NCBI GenBank assembly: GCA_020636155.1
Contig: JACJYM010000012.1
Location: 19,088-83,087, forward strand
Length of the DNA: 64,000 bases
Source of the DNA: Lewinellaceae bacterium
GTDB taxonomy: Bacteria > Bacteroidota > Bacteroidia > Chitinophagales > Saprospiraceae
Direction: 5' to 3'
The notes under the pieces were generated by a model. That model ran no database searches. It was not told the DNA's origin and saw only the letters and a program-made list of their open reading frames with translations. The position numbers and the translations under genes are program-made. How positions within the stretch are numbered: the stretch's first letter is position 1; each line of letters starts with the position of its first letter. Positions 24,579 to 34,076 of this stretch are shown piece by piece.

Positions 24579-27419
24579 TTAAATTAATTCAATGGCTTGC
24601 AACCAATGTACGACCTGATGATTTCCAAAATCTTTAAACTGATGTCGGCAACTAAAACCATTGCTACATACCGTCGCATTTTTATCTAACAATTCACTGA
24701 CGGGTAAAATTCTATTTTCGAAGACTTTTTTTGAAATTTCAAATTTCTTTTTCTCATAACCAAATGAGCCAGCCATTCCACAACAACCCAAATCCAGTGT
24801 TTCAGTCTCTTTTCCATCCTTCGTTAAAAATGAATGGTCTTTCCATTCCGACTGGGCATGACAGTGGGCATGATATAGGGTTTTATCATTCTTATAACTT
24901 ATCTTTTTATCAATCGTGCCCTCTGATATACCTTGCTTTATAAATTGATCGATGGGATGGATGTGATTCGTCACATTTGCCACCCATTCCTCATCAATCA
25001 GGTCTGGAAGGTCATCAATGAGTGCCGAAGTGCAACTGGGTTCACATACGACGATTTGAATGCCTTGATCGGTATATTTTTTCAGTGATTCTAAGGTTTT
25101 TCGACCTTCTGACTTCGCATCACATAGAAAGCCATTTGAGATTTTGGGTCTCTGACAACAACCAACATCAGCGAGTTCCACATCATAGCCTGCCTTCTCC
25201 AAGATGTCGATGGCCGCAATGCCAATTTCCGGTTCATGAAAATTTAAGTAGGTATCACAAAACAAGGCTACTTTTCGGCGATTCTTGGGTTGGTAATGCT
25301 CAGCATACCACTCTGCAAAATTGGTTTTTGAGTATTCCGGCAGAGACCTCCTTCGGTCGATACCAATAGTTTTTTCTAAAATTAGTTTAGTAATTCTTAA
25401 CCTTAATATCCGATTGATTAAGCCTGCCATTTTACCAGAGGAAAATGCTGATATATCAGAGGCATGTTTAGTGAACCACTCCATGGGTTTGACCCCTCGC
25501 TTGGTATGACTCTGGTGCAAGTACTCACTTTTAAGTTTTGCAATATCAACATTAGAAGGGCATTCAGTCTTACATGCTTTGCACGAAAGGCACAATTCCA
25601 TCGCATGATCGAGTTCGCTGATGGCGATATTTTTATTATCAAATTGACCCTTGATTGCCATTCTCAAGACATTGGCTCTGCCACGTGGGCTATTGCTTTC
25701 GTCGGATGTCGCCATGTAACTGGGACACATCGTCCCCACGTTATGCTTTACACAAGCTCCGATGCCACTGCATTTATTTATGAGGTCAGGAAAACTCTTT
25801 TCTTTTTTATATTGATAGATGGTGTCAATGTGGAGATATTTATCGGTAGGTTTGGTTCTTAGATTTTCGGTTATGGATTCAGCATCTAAAATAACGCCGG
25901 GGTTGAGCAGGTTTTTAGGATCAAAAATGCTCTTGATAGACTTCCAAATTTCATATATTTCATCTCCGAAATATTTTTTCAATGCATAGCTTCTCACTCT
26001 TCCATCCCCGTGTTCTCCACTCCAGCTACCACCATACTGTTTTACCCACATCAGGGCAAAAGCTGAAATATTCTCCATTTTCTTTACATCCTCATCCTTT
26101 GTGAGGTCAAGATAAGGTCTGATGTGTAAGACTCCGACACTGGCATGGGCATACAGGACAATTTCGGTACCAAAAGCCTGACAGTATCTTTCAATACTAT
26201 CCACATATTCGGGTAAAAATTTGAGAGGAATAGCACTATCCTCGATGAATGGAATCGGTTTCGTATCTGAAATTTTATTCATCAATATTCCTAGTCCATC
26301 TTTACGTAATTGAAGCGAATTATTTATAATTACTTTATCATAAGTATTATATATATTATTTATTTCATTAATATTATTTAAAATTTCGAGTAGTTTTTCT
26401 GCCTTTATATCTAGTTCTTCATGATTGTTACCAAAATGCTCTACAAATAGTACCGCTGAAGGATTGCCGGTGATGATTTGATCGTGATATTCTTTGGTGA
26501 TGGGGTTGTTTCTACTTGCCTCCAATACATGAAAATCTAATAGTTCTACAGCTGCGGGATCAGTTTTATTAATCAGTTCTACACTTCGTATGGCAGCGCT
26601 TCGAGTCCCGAACTGTAACACATGTAATGAAGTGAATTTCGGTAGAGGTGTTAATTTTATTTTGGCTCTTGTGATAATTGCCAACGTCCCTTCACTTCCA
26701 CATATTAACTGACTTAGATTCCAATCCTCCTTCAATAGGCTGTCTAAGGCATATCCACTCACCCGACGCATCACTTTCGGGTATTTTGATTCTATTTCTG
26801 CTGTGTTATTAAAAATTAGAGGTCTGATTTTTTCGATCATACTGGCATAATCGTCATTGCCCGGATTTTCAGACGACCGCTTATCTAAGCAGATTTCCCT
26901 ACCATCTATCATTAATATGTCTAGAGAAATCAAGTGATCACTGGTCTTACCATACAATATACTTCTCGTTCCCGAACTATTATTTGCAATCATGCCACCA
27001 ATCGATGCCCGATTAGAAGTCGCCGGATCTGGGGCAAAATGCAGGTTGTGTTTTTTGCAAGCGGCATTGAGGGTGTCTCGATATACTCCTGGTTGTACGA
27101 TGGCGTAATTTTCCTCTGCATTGATTTCAATAATCTGATTTTGGTATTTATTCATGTCGAGTACTAGTCCTGAGCCAACGGTTTGGCCAGCTAGGCTGGT
27201 TCCTGTGCCTCGAGGAGTTACCGGAATAGAATATTCATTACAAAAAAGGAGGATTTTCTTTATGTCTTCAATTGTTCGAGGTCGAGCTACAAATTGGGGT
27301 ATTATTTCGTAAAGACTTGCATCCGTGGCATAGGCTGACCGGTGGTGCAAATCTCGATAAATATCTCCTTCTAAGGAGGTTTGCAGTGTTTCAAATGCAA
27401 AATTCAAGTCAGCCACCAT
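24579..27419 (-). CDS. FAD-linked D-2-hydroxyacid dehydrogenase fused to Fe-S/CCG reductase (YdiJ-like)
   Basis: This 946-residue fusion probably oxidises a D-2-hydroxyacid (D-2-hydroxyglutarate, D-lactate or glycolate type) and passes electrons to the quinone pool. Residues about 40-270 form the FAD-binding_4 domain (PVTPRGTGTSLAGQTVGSGL, GGMIANNSSGTRSILYGKTS). About 280-530 is the oxidase C-terminal domain, with the flavin-site motif GSWSGEHGDGRVR. About 545-650 holds two Fe-S cysteine clusters (CSGIGACVKHNVGTMCP and CLSCKACKTECPSNVD). The C-terminal part has two CCG motifs (GCCQRP and GCCGMAGSFGYE). The architecture matches E. coli YdiJ, reported as a D-2-hydroxyglutarate dehydrogenase. 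Substrate is not certain from sequence. Confidence 0.85.
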   Translation of the reverse strand: MVADLNFAFETLQTSLEGDIYRDLHHRSAYATDASLYEIIPQFVARPRTIEDIKKILLFCNEYSIPVTPRGTGTSLAGQTVGSGLVLDMNKYQNQIIEINAEENYAIVQPGVYRDTLNAACKKHNLHFAPDPATSNRASIGGMIANNSSGTRSILYGKTSDHLISLDILMIDGREICLDKRSSENPGNDDYASMIEKIRPLIFNNTAEIESKYPKVMRRVSGYALDSLLKEDWNLSQLICGSEGTLAIITRAKIKLTPLPKFTSLHVLQFGTRSAAIRSVELINKTDPAAVELLDFHVLEASRNNPITKEYHDQIITGNPSAVLFVEHFGNNHEELDIKAEKLLEILNNINEINNIYNTYDKVIINNSLQLRKDGLGILMNKISDTKPIPFIEDSAIPLKFLPEYVDSIERYCQAFGTEIVLYAHASVGVLHIRPYLDLTKDEDVKKMENISAFALMWVKQYGGSWSGEHGDGRVRSYALKKYFGDEIYEIWKSIKSIFDPKNLLNPGVILDAESITENLRTKPTDKYLHIDTIYQYKKEKSFPDLINKCSGIGACVKHNVGTMCPSYMATSDESNSPRGRANVLRMAIKGQFDNKNIAISELDHAMELCLSCKACKTECPSNVDIAKLKSEYLHQSHTKRGVKPMEWFTKHASDISAFSSGKMAGLINRILRLRITKLILEKTIGIDRRRSLPEYSKTNFAEWYAEHYQPKNRRKVALFCDTYLNFHEPEIGIAAIDILEKAGYDVELADVGCCQRPKISNGFLCDAKSEGRKTLESLKKYTDQGIQIVVCEPSCTSALIDDLPDLIDEEWVANVTNHIHPIDQFIKQGISEGTIDKKISYKNDKTLYHAHCHAQSEWKDHSFLTKDGKETETLDLGCCGMAGSFGYEKKKFEISKKVFENRILPVSELLDKNATVCSNGFSCRHQFKDFGNHQVVHWLQAIELI

Positions 27420-27449
27420 ATCGTAATCTATGAGGAAATTAGTGAAATC

Positions 27450-27875
27450 CTAAGATTTGAATACCTCGATTTCTTTTTTCATTTTAACTAAATCGGTAAA
27501 TTTTCCTTTAAATCTAGTGGCTTTTACCATATGGTTGTCAATCCAATGATAATTTCCTCCTCGAGGCTTGCCAAGTAATAATCCGTGATATTTAAAGCCG
27601 TGTTCGTCAAGCCACTTTTCCGTAATTTCGCGGTGAGCCTCCGTTCTCGATGAAAAAAAAGTGATGATATGACCTTCGTCGTACCATTTATTGCAAATCT
27701 CTAGAGCATCCGGATAGGGTAGGCAAGTTTTCATTCTTTCTGGCTCTTCATTCGGAACATCATCCGTAATGGTACCATCTATATCAATCAAAAAATTCTT
27801 AACATTTTCAGGTAGTAAGGGACTTAATGCTTCTCCCTTTTCGTTCACCAATTTTCGAAGATTTTCGTTCGACAT
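27450..27875 (-). CDS. HAD-superfamily phosphatase
   Basis: This 141-residue HAD-fold protein has motif I FLIDIDGTITDD, motif II TFFSSR, and later KPRGGNYHWIDNH where motifs III and IV should lie. The nucleophile is the first Asp of DIDGT. It lacks a large cap, so it belongs to the small capless group that often acts on macromolecular or sugar phosphates. It is preceded by the LytM-family peptidase gene with a six-base gap. The exact substrate is unknown. Confidence 0.75.
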   Translation of the reverse strand: MSNENLRKLVNEKGEALSPLLPENVKNFLIDIDGTITDDVPNEEPERMKTCLPYPDALEICNKWYDEGHIITFFSSRTEAHREITEKWLDEHGFKYHGLLLGKPRGGNYHWIDNHMVKATRFKGKFTDLVKMKKEIEVFKS

Positions 27876-27881
27876 ATTACA

Positions 27882-28727
27882 TTAATTAAAATTTATAAAA
27901 TTCATAGGATTAACCGCTTGTCCATCAAACCACAGTTCAAAATGCAGGTGAGGGCCATTGGTTAATTTTCCAGTATTTCCAATGATTGCAATGGCTTGTC
28001 CGGCTTTCACCTGATCACCTTCTGACACCAACAAGGCACTGTTGTGCTTATACGAAGTAACGATATTTTTTGCATGTTGTATATAAATTGTATTCCCAGT
28101 ATCAACCGACCAATCAGCACTGATGACCACACCTGGAAGCGCCGCAATGATGGGTGTATTTTTTGTTGATAAAATATCTATCCCATAGTGATTCTTTTTT
28201 AAATCAAATTCGGCACTCACAATACCTTTAACGGGGGGTGTAAAGACAAGTTGGTTCAATTCTCGAGCCTCTTTGCTTTCCTCGACTTCATTGGTCGTGA
28301 TGTAATTCTTACTTTTTTCTAAGGTCTGATTTTTGTTATCTGATTTGTCTGATTCTTTACGGTTGTCATTAGAATCATTTGTTTCCGCCGCAGTTAGTAA
28401 TTTTTGTAATCCGGCGTTATATACTGCTTGATTTTCAATATCTAACTCCAATTGATCCAATTTTTTATTTAATTCTATATATTTATCATTTTGAAGAATA
28501 TCCCCGTATCCCGGTATTAATTTTTTAATCGGTGTAAAAATAATCAGGCAACATGTCAAAATAATAATCAATGCAGTAAGTAAAGACGTATAGAAATAAA
28601 ACTTTCCTCTGGTCGTCAAAAAGGAACTTACCTCACTATGATCCTCAATGTCATAGATGGTGACTCTGTAAGATTCTTTTAACCTGTCAGCTAGTTTTTT
28701 CTCGTCTTTAAAATCCTCCGAATTCAC
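27882..28727 (-). CDS. M23 (LytM) family metallopeptidase, membrane-anchored
   Basis: This is a predicted peptidoglycan DD-endopeptidase. One transmembrane helix (about 45-65) follows a short cytoplasmic N-terminus, then a coiled-coil/low-complexity stretch, then the LytM domain with the zinc ligands HYGID and HLHFELW, both intact, and SYKHNSALLV before them. The open frame extends to TTG 28766, but that TTG is itself part of a -7-like TAATTTTG (28764-28771), so GTG 28727 (VNSEDF) is preferred. It is divergent from the porW/sprE gene, which suggests related envelope work. Confidence 0.8.
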   Translation of the reverse strand: MNSEDFKDEKKLADRLKESYRVTIYDIEDHSEVSSFLTTRGKFYFYTSLLTALIIILTCCLIIFTPIKKLIPGYGDILQNDKYIELNKKLDQLELDIENQAVYNAGLQKLLTAAETNDSNDNRKESDKSDNKNQTLEKSKNYITTNEVEESKEARELNQLVFTPPVKGIVSAEFDLKKNHYGIDILSTKNTPIIAALPGVVISADWSVDTGNTIYIQHAKNIVTSYKHNSALLVSEGDQVKAGQAIAIIGNTGKLTNGPHLHFELWFDGQAVNPMNFINFN

Positions 28728-28981
28728 TTTGAAAAATTGTGACTTAAATAAAATAAATAAGCTCAAAATTAGTTATATAAAATGGTTTTTCGAAGCTATT
28801 AGTTTTAGAATCCAATATCTGTGATATTCATCCAAGAGGTTTTAAATTCTGAAAGTGTGTAGAAAATTGTAGCTTAATTACATTAAAGTTTAATTATCAG
28901 ATAGTAATGCTTAATAAATAGTATTAATTTTTAGATATTTGCACGTTTTTTGTATCAATTGTTAAGAAAATATTTAGTCCA

Positions 28982-31900
28982 TTGAATAGTAGAATCAGCT
29001 TTTTAGCGATTTGTTTGTTAGTTGGAACCCTTTTAGTCAGCAACTCGTGTGCTTCAAAAAAGCGTAGGGGAGAGGTTTCGAAAGTCGGAAAATTCTATCA
29101 TAATATGACATCAAAGTACAATGGTATTTTTAATGCCAACGAATTGTACAAAGAAAAGTTAGATTATATGAGGAATATTCACCAGGATAATTATACCCAA
29201 ATCTTGCCCGTGTATGATTATGTTGCTGTGGCAGACCCTAAGTCCATAGCGTCTGATATGGATGTAGTCATAGAAAAGGTTACCACCGTGGCGGCGCTAC
29301 ATGAAGCTGGAGACTATGTGGATGATTGCTATGTCATGATGGCTAAAGCCCAGTTTTTAAAGCAAGACTATGAAAAGGCTGAAGAGACACTACAATACTT
29401 CGAAAAACAATTTAACCCATCAAATCCGTATGGAAGAAATTTTAATTCCAGCAAGCTATCACCTGAGGAAAAGAAAAAATTAAAGGAAAAGGAAAAGCAG
29501 GAAGAACTAAAGAAAAGAGAAGAGGAGAGAAAGCTCAAAGAAGAAGCCAAAGAAGCTGAAAAAGAGGCTCGAGATAAAGCGAAGGAAGAAAAGGAAAAAG
29601 AAAGAAAAAAATTAGCTGAAGACCGTAAAAAGGAAAGAGAAAATAAGAAAAAAGATAGGGAGAAGAAGAGGAAGTCTAGAAATTCAAAGAAAAGCACGAA
29701 AAGTGATAATACGGAGGAAGATACGAAAGATGTAGAACAAAAAGAGACCGAGAAAGTAGAAGATATTGACCAAAAAATCGAAAAACCTACTGTGACTTCC
29801 AATTCCTCTAAAGATGTAAAACGTGATTCTCAAGCAATCGAAGACAACAAAAAAATTGATGAGTCCACCGGAGAAGAAGTCAGCCTCGACGAGAAGTTGG
29901 AAGAAATAAAGAAGACCGAACCTAAGGATGAAACATCCTACAACGAAGGTTTACTCTTACTTGCAAGAACCTACACTGAAAGAGATAATTTTACTTCGGC
30001 TGATTTTTTACTTAGAAGATTGGAGCAGACTAATTATCTAAAAGATGAGGTTAGAAGAGGCTTAGCTCCTGCTAGGGCCAATTGGTTTTTAGCACAGAAT
30101 CGCAATAAAGAAGCCATCCCTTCACTACAAGAAGCGATGACCACAGCTGATAGGAGAGAAGATAAAGCCCGATATGCCTTCATCATTGCTCAAATATATC
30201 AGAGAAATGGTGATTATGACAATGCATACCACTACTTTACAGAAGCAGAAAATGTATCAAAAGATTTCGAAATGGAATTCATGTCCATTCTGAATAGATA
30301 TAAGAATGGATTATTGTCTAAAAACGAAAGCTCAGAAAGTGTTAAAAACAAAATAAAAGGACTTCTTAATGAGCGGAAATACGAAGAGTTTAAATCCCAA
30401 ATTTATTATACTCTTGCAGAAATTGCTTTGTCAGAAAACAATCAAAAAGAAGCACTTACTTATTTTGAATTAGCGAATCAATCGAATAAAGGAAATTCGG
30501 CTTTGAAGGCAGAAGTATATCTTACCTTGGCACAGATGTACTACGAGCAAGAGGATTATCTCAATGCCAAATTGTATTTTGACAGCACATTGGTTGCGAT
30601 GTCGGATAAAGATATTAGACAAATCGAAATTAAGTTGAAAGCTGATAATCTGGCTAATATTGCAGAAAATTTAAAAACGATAAGTTATCAAGATAGTATG
30701 TTATACTTGTCAGGATTGAGTCGTGAAGAACAAGAGAAAATTGCCATGAAAATATGGGAAAAAGAGAAAGATGGTTCAATGGATAGCAATAAAAGTAGTG
30801 ACACGAATGGAAATATTTCGACAAAATCTATAAACCGGGGCAACTTTACAAAATCGAATTTCTTTGCATATAACATCTCTATGCGAGAATTGGGCAAGCA
30901 AGAGTTTAAACGTAAATGGGGTGATAGACCACTGGAAGACAACTGGAGAAGATCTAAGAAAAGTGTGACTTCTGGCGGAGAATCCGAGATCAAACCTCAA
31001 GGTGAGGAAGTCAACAGCGAAGAGACTATACCGGATGCCAAGTTTAAACAAATTATGAAGGATGTACCCTTCAAAATTGCCCAGAAGGAAGCATCGAATC
31101 AGAAATTAAAAGAAGCTTTGTTTAATCTTGGTAAAGAGTATCGCGATAAACTGAAAAACATCGATAAGTCAATATCAGCTCTCGAAGATTTGATGAAAAG
31201 ATATCCGAGTAATGAATATATGCTAGATGCTTATTATTACTTGTATTTAGATTATAAGGATAAGGGGAATACTGAAAAGACGAAGTACTACAAAGACATC
31301 ATTACGGTCAAATTTCCGGAGTCCAATTATGCAAAAATTCTCAATGACCCTTCCTATGCCGACAAGCTGATGGAGGAGGCCAATCGAGAAGCCAAATTGT
31401 ACGAAAATACATACATCCTATTCACAAAAGGAAAGTATAATGATGTCGTGAAAAATGCCGAAATAGCGGAAAAGAACTTTGATCCTGAAAACGAGTATAT
31501 GCCAAGATTTTTCTTGTTGAAAGCTATGGCAACTGGAAATATTTCTGGAAAGGATGAATATATATTAGGACTACAAGCGGTGGTTACGAGATATCCCAAT
31601 ACACCGGAAGAACGAAGAGCCAAGGAAATTATGAGATTTTTGAAAGGGGAGAGCAATGCCTTTTCAAGCTCTAGTCTCGAGGATGCAGACAAGTTATACG
31701 TAGAAAAACCGGATAGAAAACATTATGTTGCGGTCTTAGTCTACAACACTAATGAGATGGATTTTCAAACGGCAAAAATAGCAGTGTCAGAATTCAACAA
31801 AAACTATTTTAAATCTGACAAGTTGCAGATGGGAGAGGCATTGCTAAACAAAGAAACACATATCATTTTGGTGAAATCTTTCAAAAACAAGGAGAAGGCA

Positions 31901-32068
31901 AAGGATTATTACGATGAAGTGAATAAGCACATCGACGAGTATATTCCTACAGGATTGGCTTATTATGAGATTATGCCGATTAATCAAGACAACTATGCCA
32001 AGTTAATTCGAGAGCAAAAGGCAGATGCTTATAGGGTTTGGATGGAAGAACATTATTTTAAAAAATAA
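28982..32068 (+). CDS. porW: type IX secretion lipoprotein PorW/SprE, TPR protein
   Basis: A 1,028-residue lipoprotein required in relatives for type IX secretion and gliding. The signal peptide ends in a lipobox with Cys23 (LVSNSCAS). The N-terminal block FYHNMTSKYNGIFNANELY is the PorW/SprE hallmark. Two TPR-rich regions are separated by an unusual Lys/Glu-rich segment at residues about 160-318 with little else than charged residues; it is probably a long single helix. A C-terminal domain of about 110 residues (KHYVAVLVYNTNEMDF onward) follows. The start is TTG 28982. The gene stands beside a LytM peptidase and is followed by the O-antigen ligase gene after 15 bases. Confidence 0.85.
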   Translation: MNSRISFLAICLLVGTLLVSNSCASKKRRGEVSKVGKFYHNMTSKYNGIFNANELYKEKLDYMRNIHQDNYTQILPVYDYVAVADPKSIASDMDVVIEKVTTVAALHEAGDYVDDCYVMMAKAQFLKQDYEKAEETLQYFEKQFNPSNPYGRNFNSSKLSPEEKKKLKEKEKQEELKKREEERKLKEEAKEAEKEARDKAKEEKEKERKKLAEDRKKERENKKKDREKKRKSRNSKKSTKSDNTEEDTKDVEQKETEKVEDIDQKIEKPTVTSNSSKDVKRDSQAIEDNKKIDESTGEEVSLDEKLEEIKKTEPKDETSYNEGLLLLARTYTERDNFTSADFLLRRLEQTNYLKDEVRRGLAPARANWFLAQNRNKEAIPSLQEAMTTADRREDKARYAFIIAQIYQRNGDYDNAYHYFTEAENVSKDFEMEFMSILNRYKNGLLSKNESSESVKNKIKGLLNERKYEEFKSQIYYTLAEIALSENNQKEALTYFELANQSNKGNSALKAEVYLTLAQMYYEQEDYLNAKLYFDSTLVAMSDKDIRQIEIKLKADNLANIAENLKTISYQDSMLYLSGLSREEQEKIAMKIWEKEKDGSMDSNKSSDTNGNISTKSINRGNFTKSNFFAYNISMRELGKQEFKRKWGDRPLEDNWRRSKKSVTSGGESEIKPQGEEVNSEETIPDAKFKQIMKDVPFKIAQKEASNQKLKEALFNLGKEYRDKLKNIDKSISALEDLMKRYPSNEYMLDAYYYLYLDYKDKGNTEKTKYYKDIITVKFPESNYAKILNDPSYADKLMEEANREAKLYENTYILFTKGKYNDVVKNAEIAEKNFDPENEYMPRFFLLKAMATGNISGKDEYILGLQAVVTRYPNTPEERRAKEIMRFLKGESNAFSSSSLEDADKLYVEKPDRKHYVAVLVYNTNEMDFQTAKIAVSEFNKNYFKSDKLQMGEALLNKETHIILVKSFKNKEKAKDYYDEVNKHIDEYIPTGLAYYEIMPINQDNYAKLIREQKADAYRVWMEEHYFKK

Positions 32069-32083
32069 GACTACACCGTTAAA

Positions 32084-33310
32084 ATGCCCGGAAAACCAAG
32101 GATTGAGCTTATAGCATGGCTTACTGTTCTTTTGCTTTTCAGTGGATTTCTATGGTCTAGAATGTTTATGAATATAGGTGTACTGACGGGTTCGGTATAT
32201 GCTTTAATTAACCATCGCAAACTATTTGAAGCTTTAAAAAAACCGATTTCAGTAAGTTTTATCATAGTCGCATGTATTCCATTAATCAGTGATTTTTTGT
32301 TTTTTAAAGGTGTGCCAAATTATAGTAGCACAATTGCCAAGCTTCTATTGATATTTTACCCTTTGTTTCTCTTTACTTGGAATCCAGACCGAGAGCAAGT
32401 CAAAAAATTGAATTATTTAATCCTTATTTTTGCAATCATTTCTGCTTTATATAGTATTTCGGTTTACCTTCAGGACGTATTGTCGCTGAGTGAAGCCTAC
32501 AAACGTGCCAAAGTGATGAAGGTTCTGGCCTACAGGGATCATATCCGCATCAGTTGGTTTTCAGTAATTTCATGTTTTATCGCCTTGTACGAATTACAAA
32601 AAACTCACAATGCTAAACATAAGCTCTTTCTATATGGGTTCTTGGTACTTCAAGTCGTATTCATCCACCTGTTAACATCCAAAACTGGACTTATACTACT
32701 TTACAGCGGAATTTATATTTATGCATTTATATCTTGGTTTTCTGCACATAAACTGCGGTTAATCACCGTGACATCAATGATATTATTGCTTCCTGTGATT
32801 AGTTATTTTCTGATACCTACCTTTAAAAATAGGATTGATTTTATTCGTTATGATTTTAATCACTACATAGAGGGTCGATACAGGCCGGGTCTAAGTGATG
32901 CATTGAGATATTATAGCATTCAAGCCGGTATGGACTATGAAAAGGTACATCCATTCAGAGGTACTGGATACAGTGGAATGATGCCAATAGTTAAAGAGTG
33001 GTACGCGGTTCATCAACCGAAAGTGCCAGAGAATGAAATATTTTTGCCGAGTTCTCAATATTTGATTTATTGGATGGCTGGTGGTATGCTGGCTTTAATG
33101 ATTTTAATTATTCATTTATTATTGCCATATTCTTACGTTGTACTCAGGAGGCACGCCATTTTTCAAGGGTTTTACCTACCGACACTTTTCAGTTTTACCT
33201 TTGAGACACATTTCGAGGGACAAATGTCATTGTTTGTTTATGGTTTTTTTTCTTGTTGGTTTATGCTGATTTGTACAAAATCAGGAGAGAAAAACACACT
33301 TAAGCCTTAA
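32084..33310 (+). CDS. O-antigen ligase-like polytopic membrane protein
   Basis: This 408-residue protein has about ten transmembrane helices and a larger extracytoplasmic loop (about 265-325) before the last helices, the topology of the Wzy/WaaL O-antigen ligase family. That loop carries RPGLSDALRYYSIQAGMDY and FRGTGYSGMM; the family usually has functional Arg and His residues there. It probably attaches or polymerises surface glycan, which fits with the RfaE2 and type IX genes (A-LPS anchoring of type IX cargo is known in relatives). It overlaps the cyclase gene tail to tail by 11 bases. Confidence 0.7.
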   Translation: MPGKPRIELIAWLTVLLLFSGFLWSRMFMNIGVLTGSVYALINHRKLFEALKKPISVSFIIVACIPLISDFLFFKGVPNYSSTIAKLLLIFYPLFLFTWNPDREQVKKLNYLILIFAIISALYSISVYLQDVLSLSEAYKRAKVMKVLAYRDHIRISWFSVISCFIALYELQKTHNAKHKLFLYGFLVLQVVFIHLLTSKTGLILLYSGIYIYAFISWFSAHKLRLITVTSMILLLPVISYFLIPTFKNRIDFIRYDFNHYIEGRYRPGLSDALRYYSIQAGMDYEKVHPFRGTGYSGMMPIVKEWYAVHQPKVPENEIFLPSSQYLIYWMAGGMLALMILIIHLLLPYSYVVLRRHAIFQGFYLPTLFSFTFETHFEGQMSLFVYGFFSCWFMLICTKSGEKNTLKP

Positions 33311-34061
33311 TTTTCACAGGATAAATAATCAAGGTGCTTGGACTGGCATCCAGCTGAATCGGTGCTATTTGAATATTTAATAAATAGAGTCCATCCTTGA
33401 CACTGTTAGGAACATATACCATTTCGGTAATAGTTTTGTCTGATACAATTTCTCGATTTGGAAGCCAAAAAGCCTTATGCGATAATAGAAGTCCCTCGTC
33501 TTGCTCTCGGTCAACGGAAGGTAGGTCTGTTACTAGATGTTTTATCCCTATATCATTTAAAAAATTTATGGCCTGATGATCGATATAAGGAGGGTTGGTA
33601 TTGCTGTAGATTCTTCGTTTTTTATCTTCGTCATTTGGCAATGTTCTGATAATCAGTGCTTCTATTGGAAACTGACTATCTAATATTTGTTCCAATTGAC
33701 TCCTTAAAATGACTCTGTCTCCATTTTCGATTTTTGTAGGAATGACGGTGATTAATTCCGTAAGAAAATGGCTTTCTTTAAGGCATTGATTGACGTAGAA
33801 AGCGCCTTTTTCTATGTGGCCCACACATTCCGTGTGTGTTCCATTTCCATGAGGGTTGATTTTGATATTAAAAAAATTGACACTACCACCACTCTCAATA
33901 CTGCCTATAAACCCTTCGGTAACCACAGGGCTTGCCTCATAAGGTGGAGCCCAAAAACAATTGGGTCCAATCTCTCCTGAAATCAAGGGAATAGAAATAT
34001 TAATTCCTTTCGACAGGTTAGTTTTAAATTTGTAATGATCTATTTTAAATTTCGCCTTCAT
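33300..34061 (-). CDS. cyclase / kynurenine formamidase-like metal-dependent hydrolase
   Basis: This 253-residue protein belongs to the cyclase (PF04199) family, which contains arylformamidases. The metal-binding signature appears as HGNGTHTECVGH, where the family normally has HxGTHxDxPxH. A further conserved block is LVTDLPSVDREQDEGLLLSH. Possible substrates include N-formylkynurenine, of interest because a 2-aminomuconate-deaminase-like Rid protein is encoded about 10 kb away, but this link is speculative. Confidence 0.75.
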   Translation of the reverse strand: MKAKFKIDHYKFKTNLSKGINISIPLISGEIGPNCFWAPPYEASPVVTEGFIGSIESGGSVNFFNIKINPHGNGTHTECVGHIEKGAFYVNQCLKESHFLTELITVIPTKIENGDRVILRSQLEQILDSQFPIEALIIRTLPNDEDKKRRIYSNTNPPYIDHQAINFLNDIGIKHLVTDLPSVDREQDEGLLLSHKAFWLPNREIVSDKTITEMVYVPNSVKDGLYLLNIQIAPIQLDASPSTLIIYPVKIKA

Positions 34062-34076
34062 GTCAAATGGGTCCGC

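Noticed and set aside
29368..29802. 144-codon Ser/Phe-rich frame antisense to the porW charged region
   Set aside because: It is the mirror of the Lys/Glu repeat codons (GAA/AAA gives TTC/TTT), not a gene.
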